25,134 bases of DNA, taken from contig DWWR01000017.1 of the NCBI GenBank assembly GCA_019119645.1, positions 1-25,134 on the forward strand. Direction: 5' to 3'. The DNA comes from Anaerobutyricum faecale (lineage in GTDB: Bacteria; Bacillota; Clostridia; Lachnospirales; Lachnospiraceae). The translations under genes and the position numbers were made by a program. The notes below the pieces were generated by a model. The model ran no database searches, was not told the DNA's origin, and saw only the letters and a program-made list of their open reading frames with translations. How positions within the stretch are numbered: the stretch's first letter is position 1; every line of letters begins with the position of its first letter. Shown here piece after piece: positions 1-10,200 of this stretch.

Positions 1-85
1 TTCTCATAAAAAATACGCAGGCGGCGCCCAGCGTCGTCCCCGCAAAGGGAATCAAAATTCCCCTGATGATCTCAAAATTCAGCAT
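1..85 (-). CDS. ZIP family metal transporter, N-terminal fragment
   Basis: Only the first 28 codons lie inside the window; the gene runs off the left edge. The translation begins MLNFEIIRGILIPFAGTTLG and continues into a hydrophobic segment. That is the typical first transmembrane helix of bacterial ZIP (ZupT/GufA-like) divalent metal transporters, which move zinc, iron or manganese into the cytoplasm. A purine-rich ribosome binding site (AAAGGAAA followed by CAGGT) precedes the ATG. The LysR gene lies upstream on the same strand with a gap of about 90 bp, so the two may share a transcript or a regulatory link. The family call rests on the N-terminal segment alone, and substrate specificity cannot be read from it. 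Confidence 0.72.
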   Translation of the reverse strand, partial: MLNFEIIRGILIPFAGTTLGAACVFFMR

Positions 86-175
86 ACCTGTTTCCTTTCT
101 TTTATAAATTTATAACAGTTCAGCCACGACATCTCGGAAACCCGCTGCTAATGCAGCTTACCCGGTGCTTTGCAA

Positions 176-1048
176 CTATTTTTCCACAAATTTCTGAAAA
201 AATTCGATAAATGCCGTGACTGCCGGAGAAAATGGCTGTACTTTTTTCCACACCAGCACCGTATTGCTTTCCAGGGCTGGAGAAAGCGGCACAAAACATA
301 CATGATCGTACTGGCAGTCCAGCCTGATGGTCACCGCAGTTCCCACCTGACTGCGCACCATCATCGCCATATTATACTGTAAATTTCCGTTGGCCGCCAT
401 ATGCATTTCTTCGGACAAGGAACCAAACCAGTTGCGGACCTGCTGATGCACCAGCTCCCTCTGACCGATCAGCAAAGGACAGGAAATGAGATCTTCCGGC
501 CTCACACGTTCCTTCCGTGCCAGAGGAGAATCTTCATGGACAAGGATTCCCCACTCTTCTTTGACCGGGATCTGAATAAACTCGTATTTGCTGATATCCA
601 CCGGTTCCATCAGCAATCCCAGATCCAGAAGCCCCTGCTCAATCTGTTCCTTAATATTATCCGAGTCACCGCTGAAGACCCGGAACTTCACCAGGGGGTG
701 TTTCTTCTGAAAGGCCGCCACAGCCTCTCCCAGGAACCGGGAACTTTTCAGCTCACCGCTTCCGATGGACACCTCACCGATCATCTCACCCTCTCTTCGC
801 ACAAACTCCCGCTCTGTCTTTTCCGCCAGAGTAATGATCTCCTGGGCCCGGCGTTTTAAGAGCATGCCGTCTTCGGTCAGAATAATCCTGTGCCGGCTTC
901 TCTCAAACAACTTCACACCCAGTTCCTTTTCCAGCTGCATGAGCTGCCGGGACAGAGTCGGCTGCGTCACATGGAGAAGATGCGCCGCCTTAGTGATATT
1001 CTCCTCTCTGGCAGCCATGAGAAAATATTTCAATACACGAAGTTCCAT
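176..1048 (-). CDS. LysR-family transcriptional regulator
   Basis: A 290-residue protein of normal LysR length. Residues 1-60 form the winged helix-turn-helix (MELRVLKYFLMAAREENITK, then AAHLLHVTQPTLSRQLMQLE, with the usual ELGVKLFER continuation). Residues of about 90-290 form the periplasmic-binding-protein-like effector domain that would sense a small molecule. The start at 1048 was chosen over ATGs at 1054 and 1069 because AAAGGGGG lies six bases upstream of it, whereas it abuts the 1054 codon. The next gene downstream on this strand is the ZIP transporter, but neither the effector nor the target can be deduced. No neighbouring metabolic operon identifies the ligand. The family call is secure; the specific function is unknown. 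Confidence 0.95.
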   Translation of the reverse strand: MELRVLKYFLMAAREENITKAAHLLHVTQPTLSRQLMQLEKELGVKLFERSRHRIILTEDGMLLKRRAQEIITLAEKTEREFVRREGEMIGEVSIGSGELKSSRFLGEAVAAFQKKHPLVKFRVFSGDSDNIKEQIEQGLLDLGLLMEPVDISKYEFIQIPVKEEWGILVHEDSPLARKERVRPEDLISCPLLIGQRELVHQQVRNWFGSLSEEMHMAANGNLQYNMAMMVRSQVGTAVTIRLDCQYDHVCFVPLSPALESNTVLVWKKVQPFSPAVTAFIEFFQKFVEK

Positions 1049-1074
1049 CTGCATCCCCCTTTCTGTCACGCTTT

Positions 1075-1103
1075 ATTATACCTTGTCCCCTGCCTTTTGA
1101 CCA
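1075..1103 (-). promoter_or_regulatory. Predicted sigma-A promoter of the LysR gene
   Basis: On the minus strand TGGTCA (1098-1103) and a perfect TATAAT (1075-1080) are separated by 17 bp, placing a start site about 20 bp before the LysR ribosome binding site. The -35 matches the consensus at four of six positions. LysR regulators often control their own promoter; no T-N11-A box is obvious here. Confidence 0.6.
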
Positions 1104-1126
1104 GCCTCAAAATAAGCGGCATGCGC

Positions 1127-1161
1127 AAAAACACGCAGGGTATCTCATACACCCTGCGTGT
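1127..1161 (-). terminator. Rho-independent terminator of the giant secreted-protein gene
   Basis: A perfect 11-bp inverted repeat (ACACGCAGGGT at 1131-1141, ACCCTGCGTGT at 1151-1161) with a 9-base loop is followed on the minus strand by five T residues. It lies about 75 bp after the stop codon of the 3447-codon gene and just before the LysR promoter, so it separates the two transcription units. Confidence 0.85.
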
Positions 1162-1234
1162 CGTTTGCTGCCCTTTCGGGCAGGCGTCCTTTATGAATGA
1201 TTTTTCTGTTTATTTGGATAACAAAAAGCAGCGT

Positions 1235-4200
1235 TTATCCCTTCACTGTCACAGTGATCTTTTTGCTGACACCGTTTTGCGCGATGGCGTAGACGGTGGT
1301 CGTTCCTTTGCTCTTTGCCCGGATGACGCCTTTTTTGTTCACCGTGGCAATGGTCTTATCCACTACGATGTAGCGGATCTTTTCACTGTGCTGCTGACAG
1401 ATGCGGTTCTTCGGCAGAACAACATCTGCTTTGATCTTCTTTTTCTTTCCTGCTTTCACAGAAATCTTCGTTTTCTTTACTTTCACCTTCACCGGATTTG
1501 CATATTTTGTGCTGCCTGCGGTGATGGCATGGACAACCGGCGTCTCGCTGATGACCACTCTCTTTCCGTTCACTACCTTAAATGCCTTGATCTGATATTT
1601 GTACCAGGTGGCACTCCGCAGCTTCTTGTGGATCCAGGAGGTACGGCCGGCAGAAACCACCGTCTTCATCCGCTTGACTGTCTTGTCTTTCTTCCGAAGA
1701 CTCGTGTTGCAGATATCCGCGAAGACAAAGTATCCGTCCGCGCCTTCCACCTTCTTCCAGGAAATCGTATTTTTATTTCTTCCCGTCTTGATCGGTTTGA
1801 TGAGGATTGGTTTTGGCAGAGCCGCAACTTCTTCCTCATAGCTGTGTCCGCAGCGGCGGCAGGTGTAGGTCTTCACGCCCTCCTTCTGGGTGGTCGGTTC
1901 CGTGGACGCCGTCAGCGTATAGTCATGTCCCAGCGCTTTCACCGTCTTTCCTCTGGCCACCAGCGCGCCGCAGTCGATACAGTAAGTATCTCCGGTATAT
2001 CCGTTCTCGGTACAGGTGGCATCTTTCGCACCGCGGATCTCCGTATTGATATGATCCGTCATGGCAAACTCTGCCGACACGGAGATGTCGCTATGGATTT
2101 CTTCCAGAGTGACGCTCACAGCTTCGCCGCGGTTTACAGCTTTTTTGGCTGCCGCCCTGCCCTGTCCGGCTGCGCTGTCCATTTCCCTGCCTGCGTCCGC
2201 ACAGAAAGCCGCGTCGCCGCCCCATGCCGCAAACCGGTAATGGTCATCCGGCGCCGCGGTGAAGGTGATCGTCGTCCCTTCCGCCACGGTGCTGCCGTTT
2301 TTGATAACCTTGCCGGCGGCGTCACGGGCCGTTAACTTGCCGTGCTGCGGGCTGTCCATGGAAACCGTGTAGTAGTTGACGGTGTCCACCAAAAGAGCAA
2401 TGTCTCTTGTCACATTTTCAATGGTCACCTCATAGCTGCCATCCTCATTTTTAGTGTATGTTAAGCGGTTATCGGTTTCACCGCCGTTATCGTCCGTGCG
2501 GGCTGCCGCCGCAGAGGCGCCTGTGGTTTTATTTTCCCCGGCACTGCCGTTCTTCCGGCTTTCCTCCTCGTCTGCCAGACGGATTCCCGTGATCCACTTG
2601 CCGTCCTCCGGCACCAGAGTGAAGCGCACGTCGCCATTGTCGCGGACATCGTTTTCGTACTGAAGCTCCTTAGGCAGTGTGTCCGGTATGCGGACAAGAT
2701 TTTCGATATGGTAATCGTCTTTTCCATCTTCATCGGCGTCGTAACCGGCCGCTTCCGGAACTTCCCATGCCTTAATATCACGGAAGGAGACGGAGACCGT
2801 GGCATTGCGTTCCAGATCTTCCAAAAGCAACGTATTATCCAGTCCCAGCTCCCGTCCGCTCACAGAGGTTCCATCCGCGTAAGTGACGGTCCATGTGTCG
2901 ATCATCTGACCTTCCGGCGGCGTCACGGCGAACTGTACATTTTTGCCGCTCAGCACCTGAACGGTTTTGCCGACCGCCTCGATTCTGTCATAGGAAGACA
3001 CATCATCACCGTAACCGGCTGACACAACCGGTTTGCACTGGTCTTCCAGACCTGACGGAAGCTGGAAGGTCACATCCACCAGCTCTGCCGGAGAAAATTC
3101 CGCGATGACACTCTCCGCTTTTGTCACATCGTCGATGGTGTAGGTGAGGGAGTCGCTGGCCTCACCGTTCCATGCACTTAAGAAACTGTATGCATCGTGC
3201 GGCGTGGCGGTCACTGTTACCTTGCTGTGACGCGGCGCCATGAAGGTGCCGTTTTCTAACTCTGTTACCGGTTTCCCGTTCAGAGTCACATCCAGCGTAC
3301 CGCTGCCGGTTCCCGTGGTTCCCACAGTGATCTCGTAGGACGGGATGGCTTCAAACTTCACGTAAACTTTCGCATCCCCGTAGAGAGAATCCACCACATA
3401 GGTGTTCTGCTCGTACTGCGTACCGGCAATTTTTGTCTCCTCTGTCATGGAAGCATCCGAATACCAGCCTTCCACCAGATATCCTTCCGCCGGCTCCGCT
3501 TGAAAGGTCACTTTATTATAGGAAGGAACTGCCTCACCGGAAACGATAGCTTTAGCTGTCTGTCCATCCTTCGCTGTCTCTGCCGTCAGTCTTCCCATGG
3601 TGTTATCATTCTCACCGAAGGTCACGGTACCACTGATCCGCTCATAGATAACCGTCACCTGATGACTTTCTTTGCTCACGGTCAGAGTGTAACTGTTCTC
3701 ACTGACTCCCGTGTCCTCACCGTCCACTTGCCAGGTCTTCACGCGGTAATTCTTCTCCGGCACGGCAGTCAAGACAATCTTGTCTCCCTTCGCGCCTTTG
3801 TCTCCGCTTCGGAATGCTTCGCCATTGAGGGATGTACTCAGGCTTCCGCCGGCATCCGCTTTTCCAGTTACTTCCTCCGTACCGAAGGTGACCGTACAGT
3901 TTGGCTCCTGCGCAAAGAGCGCTGTCACCTGTACATTTGCTTCCAGGGTGAGGGTCAGCGGGTTCGCACTCAGATTTTCTTCCGGCACCGTCACGCCGTC
4001 CACCTGCCATCCGGCAAACTTCATACCGGCGTCTGCTTTGGCAGTAAATGTAAGCACTCTGCCGCCCCGCACGCTGTCCCCGTTTTTCATTTCTGCATGA
4101 TCGGTGATGTTCTTCGCCGTCACCGTTCCGTTTTCGGCAGACCAGGCCACCCGATACGATGTACGGTCAAAGACCGCCTTCACATCGGTGATACTGTCGG

Positions 4201-7200
4201 CTGCAATCTCACGGGTAAATGTATCGCCGGTCTCGCCGGATACCATCTGTCCATCCATCTCCCAGCCCACCAGTTCATAGTTTTCTGCGGCCGCCGCCGT
4301 GAAGGTCACACTGGAATCTGCCGCCAGCGTATTGCCGGAATAGAATGGATTGCCCGTCCGGTTATTGACCGCGGTCACCGTGCCGCCGGCCGTCGCCTCG
4401 TCAAGGACGCTCCTTGCGCCAAAGGTCAGCTTATTTCCCGTCTGGGCCATCTGAGCCATGACGTGTATCGGCTCCTTATCGCTGTCCGTTACCGTATAAG
4501 TAAACGTATCGTTGTCAGTCTTTACCGAGCTTATGCCTTTCGTCACTTCCTCGCCGTTGACAAACCATTTGGCCGCCTCATAGCCCTTGTCCGGCGTCAC
4601 TGTAAATGTGAGAACAGAATCCCGGTAAATCTTTTCGAGACTGCCGCTTTCTGCCGGTTTCTCCGAAGACTGTTTATATTCTTCCGCTCCAAATCGGTCC
4701 ACAGACGCACACATGGTTCCGTGCACGCCATCGCCCAGGTCATAGAGGGTATACCGGGCCGAAGTCACCGGAGTGATTTCCTTGAAGGACACCGTCACCT
4801 TCACATCTTCTGTGAAGCCCTTATCTCCCGGCGTCAGTGTCAGAAGAACATCCGAACTGTTTTCCATCCGTTTCAGGCTGCCGGTCACGTTCTGGCCGCG
4901 TGCGTCGCCAGTCCGGCTTTCTTTCTGTGCCGCTGTTTTCTTCTCTGCCCCGGCCGCCGGTTCAATCTCCGGTTTTATGACTTCGCCATTTAGCGTAATG
5001 GCAGCAATCTCGTACCCATAATCCGGGGACAGGGTCAGTACGATATCTTCCGTCCGGTATTTATCCAGATAAGCGCCGGACGTAAGTCCCTCGCAGATCA
5101 CCGTATTGTCAATATCTCCTGCTCCCGCAGTCTCTTCCGCCTCATAGGTGAGTGTCGGACGTTTCTCCAGATGAACGGTCACCCAGGTCTCATCGGAGAG
5201 GCTTGCCAGGTCATAAGCGGTCGCCTCTCTGCCTTCCGCCACAACGATTTCTTTTCCGGTACCCTGCTTCAGTGTCCAGTTTTTCACCTGATATTCTTCC
5301 GGAAGATCTGCTTGAAAGGCCACCGGAATGTAGGCCGTATAATCTTGATCCGAAGTCAGTGAGCTGCCACCGGAAGAAGACGTGAGGATTTCCTTCCCAT
5401 CCGGTCTGTTCACTGTCTTTCCTTCTTCGTCAACCGCCTTAAAATGAAGCTGATATGTCTTCATCTCGGAGACGAGGATCTCCACTTTCAGGTTATCCTG
5501 TACGTTAGATACAGTGTAGGTATCCGCATTGCCGGATACAACCTTATAGCTGCCATCGGCGTCATAAACTCTCCACTCGCGAACGATGTTTGTGTCCGGA
5601 AGCTCTGCCTTAAATGTAAGGGAAGAGCCTTTCTTCGCCGTTTTATCTTCCGCCAGTCCGTCCACGGTGATGGCACAGCCTGGAACGGTATTGCCTGCGT
5701 CGTCCACCACGGAAGTTTCCACCGTATAGAATGCTTCCGGTTCAAATTCTGCGTGTACCACCGTATCTGCATCCAGACGCTCCAGCGTCAGTGTTTCTCC
5801 TGCGTAGATGCTGCCGTCGGCGTTCTTCTGTATTGCCGGCGTTCCATCGCCTTTTCTCACGGTCCACTGTTTTACCACATAGCCTTTTTCCGGTCTGGCG
5901 GTAAGGCCAATGCCCTTTCCTGCCGCCACGGTTTCCGGAGAAGTGAGCGCCGCTCCGGCTTCCGCTCCATCTTTCAGGTAATGGGCTTCCAGACTGCCAT
6001 TTTCTCCGGCTGTGAAAGTAAGCGCATAGGAAGCCGGTTCAAAACTTACCTGCACCTGCATTTCTGTTTTCAGAGAAGAAACGATCAGACGGTTTCCGTT
6101 TATGATATAGTCTTCTCCTTCTTTGAGCGGCGTTCCCCTGCCGTCGGTCACAATCCATTCTTTCACCTGGAAATTCTCCGCAGCATCCGCCACAAATGTA
6201 AGCTTCGTTCCTTCCGTCAGAGAGTCACCCGATGCGAAGGACGCCTGGTTATCTCCGTAATACGCCCGAAGCTTTCCGTTGGCACCGGATTCATAGGAAA
6301 CACTCCGCACACCGGCCACGATGGTATAGAGACCATTTTCCAGAGAAGCGTCGTATTTTTGCAGGAACTGCCGTACCGTTTCCGTGTAGGCGGCCGTACC
6401 CTGTTCTGTCTGATAGCCAAGACTTGTCACATAATCATTGGCGCCGGATTCTTCCGTCAGCTCCGGTTTTGTCGTGATCGCCAGGAGACTTTCCGGGGTG
6501 AAGCTCTTACTGTCTTCATCAAGGATCGCTGTCTTTTTCTCCTCGCCCGTGTAACGGACGCTCACATCCGCAAGCTTCGGAATTTTTCCTTCGGTATCCG
6601 TACTTGGAATCCCTGCCTTCGACGGCGCGGTAAATGTAACCGGCCGCTTCAATACATTTACTGTGCGGACGGCGATTCCCGCTTCACCCACCTGCGCGGT
6701 AAATGTATAGGTTCCCGGCGTCTTCGGCGTGCCGCTCACGCCTGCTTCACTGCCGGACAACGTCTCTTCTTTTACTTCGCCGTTTTCCTCGTACTGCATC
6801 TTATAAAGCACCGAGGTTCCCTGCGGCAATGGGGTAAGCGCTACGTTTCCTGCGGTATCGACCTCTGCTTTTTTCATTGAAAGCTGAATACCGTCTCCGT
6901 AAATGGCGCTGCCCGCACCTTCCAAAACATAGCCAATCCCGCCCGCCGGGCCGTCAGAAGCAAAATAGCTGACCGTACCGGAGGAGCTGTTTAACATGGT
7001 ATTGCCGCCAAACGTTGCGGTGATCGTGTAATCTCCCGCCGTCACCGGCGTCCACTTGGCCGAAGCCACCCCTTCTTCTGATACATCGGCAGAAAGCGTG
7101 GTCATCTCGCCGGTCTTGTTGTTGAGTATCTGGAAGGTCATCTTTCCTTCCACACTCTTTCCTTCGCTGAGGGCCGTCACTTTTGCAGAAAGTGTCACCG

Positions 7201-10200
7201 CATCGCCGCTTTTGGCCTCATAGACGATCCGCTCCTGCTCCTCTTTTACCGTCACCGCAGACGCACCCGGCTTCACGCTGTAAGTACCCACTGCGTCGGT
7301 GAGAACATCCGGCTTTATCAGGTAGACTTCCACCATGGTAAATGTTGTCTCCGGTTTGTCTTCTGTATCCGTCGGCGGCGTCTCCGGTTTTCCGCCGGAA
7401 GTATCGTCTTCCACCTTCTGATAATAATGAACGATACCATCTTCCTCTGTTCGCTGATAAAGACGGATCGCCGGATCCTCCCAATCCTGCCATGTCTCAT
7501 ACACAACATCAGCAATGGTCTCGGAACCCGCTTCGCCGGAATAGACCGGCTTCGGTGCAAGATAGCCACCTTCGTCGCCCCACTCTTGCCCGCCGTCCGT
7601 CCATGCTGCTTCACCGTCCGTCCACAAGGTCATTTTGCCATCGACCATCTGGTACAGCCGCGGCTTTTCCTCACCGGCTTCGTCTTCCGTATCCACACCT
7701 TTTTCTATTTTTGTATACAGGTTGAGGAAAACGTTGGTACCGGCTCCGCTTCCATCTTTTTTCTCTGCCTGCCAGCAGAGATATTTTGTCACAGAATCAC
7801 CGTCATCTTCCACGCCGGTATCCGTATCGTTTTCGGTGTTTTCGTTTTCGTCAGATAAACGTGTCTTGTCTGCGGTATCCTCTGTGCTCTCTTCCGGGTC
7901 CGGCCCGTCATATTCATAGATCTGCTGCTTCGTTCCGGTCAGTCTGTCCGGGGACAGGCCTTCCACGACATTTTTGCCCTCTTTATCCCAGGCAAAGTAG
8001 TCGTCCCGCTGACTTAAGAGAATTCTTCTGTCTGCCGTTTGTCCGGATTCTTCCTGACCGTCTTTTAGATTCTCAAAAAGATAGTAGCTGCCGTCGCTCT
8101 GGGCGCGGTAAATGTACTCCGGCTGTGCGGCGTCTTTGCGGGAGTTTCCTGCGTTTTTCCCGGATGTTCCGGCATCTTTTCCCGAAATCTCCTCCCCGTC
8201 TGCCTTTGCATTTTCATTCTCGTATATCTGATAGGTTTCTGTCACATTTTCTTCTTTCGTCTCGCCGGCTGTGTCTACCGTCTTCGGCGTCGTCACCGTC
8301 GCCGTCTTTATCACATCGACTTCTTCCTTCACCGTCTTCTCCACGGAATAATCGGCGCTTCCCGTATTTTTGCCATCGTGAAGAGCCGTCACTTCCACCT
8401 GAGAATCTGCCTTATCCACCGTGAGCAGACATGCCTCACTGTAGGCATAGGCCCGGCTGCCGTTATGTACCTCCGATACCACGCAGCGGTAACGTTTTCC
8501 ATCCATTTCCTTTTTCACCGCATCCAGGGTGAGGGTGCTCTTGCTGCCGCCGATATTTTTCCAGGCGGTGGAGCCTGCTTCCCTCTCCTGCCAGGAATAG
8601 GTCAGTCCCGTTTCCACGCCCTCGGAAGGTGTGGCGTCCACAGTAAAGGAAGCGTCATCACCCGGGCAGACACGAACGTCCCCGCTGATGCTGTGGATCG
8701 TCGGCGCCGCCCCGTCCTTTAAGGTGGTTCCCGTCACCAAAGACGAATACTGCGAAGCGCAGCGGTCTCCGTTCTCATCCACACCGATGGAACGGATGGC
8801 GAAGGTATAATCACTGTCCGCCTTCAGATTCTCGTAAGTAAAGGAAGTCTCGTCGCCGTCCAGAGTGGCGATCATGGAATAACCGTCGTCCGCCACACTG
8901 TCCTCAAAATACTGATAGACTTCATATTGCAGCGGTTTTCTCGCGCCATGCTCCCAGCTTAAGGTGACGGAGTCCTTTGTCACCGTGTCCACCGCAATGT
9001 CTTTCGGAAGACTCGGCGGCTCAATGACATTTTTCACCAGATATCCCAGAACCGGCACATCATTTTCGCCGACACTGGCCCGCCAGGTACCGAACTTCCA
9101 CTGGAAGGAATACGGGTATTCGGTGGCCGGAGGCGGAGCGACCGTTCCGGATTTTGTCACATTTTCATAATCAAAGGTGGTGGTTCCGCCGCCCCAGCCG
9201 CCTCCGCCGCTGACGCCCGCTCCTGCGGAAAAAACACCGTCCACGCCGGCAGAAAAACCGACTTTCAGTTCAAAACTGTTATTGTAAGACTGGCTGGAGC
9301 TTTCGGTCTCTCCGGTGGTGATGGACTGGCTGATATCCGCCGTCGTAGTACCGGAAGAAGACGTGGCAAAGTTTTTCGATCCCGTGAAATCCGCAAGCCC
9401 CGCTGCGCTGGACGGATAGGTGGACGGCTGTCCCGGCGTGGAACTTAACACGCTGTCTCCGATCACCTTATCTTTCATGCTGTCATCTTTTTCGGCCAGA
9501 GAGTTGTACTCATTAAGCTCCATGACGCTGTACACCGGATTATCCTGGATACCCACCGTCATATTGTAAGAACTTCCGCCTCCCGCCGGATAGACATCAT
9601 AGTAATACAGTGTCACCGGCGTCCGGTACAGCACCACGCTGTCCTCCATGTAGCCGCCGTCAAAATTGACGCCGTACTCGATGGTTTTCTCCTTCTCGTA
9701 CTCCCATTCCCAGTCATGGGTGTAGGAGGCCTCCGTTGTGAAATGGAGAATATCCGCGTCCACATTAACGTAAGCTCCCGCCGAGGCAGATTTGGTCTTA
9801 CTCTCGCTGGATCCCGAACCTTCCACCTTTTCAAAGCTGGTTCTTCCCACGCCGTCCGGATAATCGTCCGCCAGATCTTCAAAATACGGCGCGGCCTGGA
9901 GAATGGCCAGTACATTTACATTGGTATAGGTATATTCTTTCCGGGAGTATTTCATGGTATCCGTATCGTCGTCCGCATCCACTGCTGCCAGCGATACAAA
10001 AAGATGGTCGCCGCCGCTGTTATGATAACGCGGATACTCCCAGAGGGTGTCATAATACTCTCCCGGCGCCAGCTTGTCTTCTCCGTCCTCTTTTACTTTC
10101 TTACCCATCACATTTACATTGTAGAAGAAGTAATTCAGACTCATCTGCTTGTAACCGGTGGTGTAATATACCTGCTCGATGCCCAGATCGTTGCCGTCAA

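Noticed and set aside
139..160. GCTGC-TAAT-GCAGC hairpin after the LysR gene as a terminator
   Set aside because: The stem is only 5 bp and no T tract follows on the minus strand. Transcription may continue toward the ZIP gene.
890..2335. Long plus-strand open frame opposite the C-terminus of the giant gene (similar long antisense frames at 3500-4993 and 5444-6880)
   Set aside because: These are opposite-strand shadows of the giant coding sequence. They have no recognisable domains, odd His/Arg/Cys-rich composition and no ribosome binding sites.
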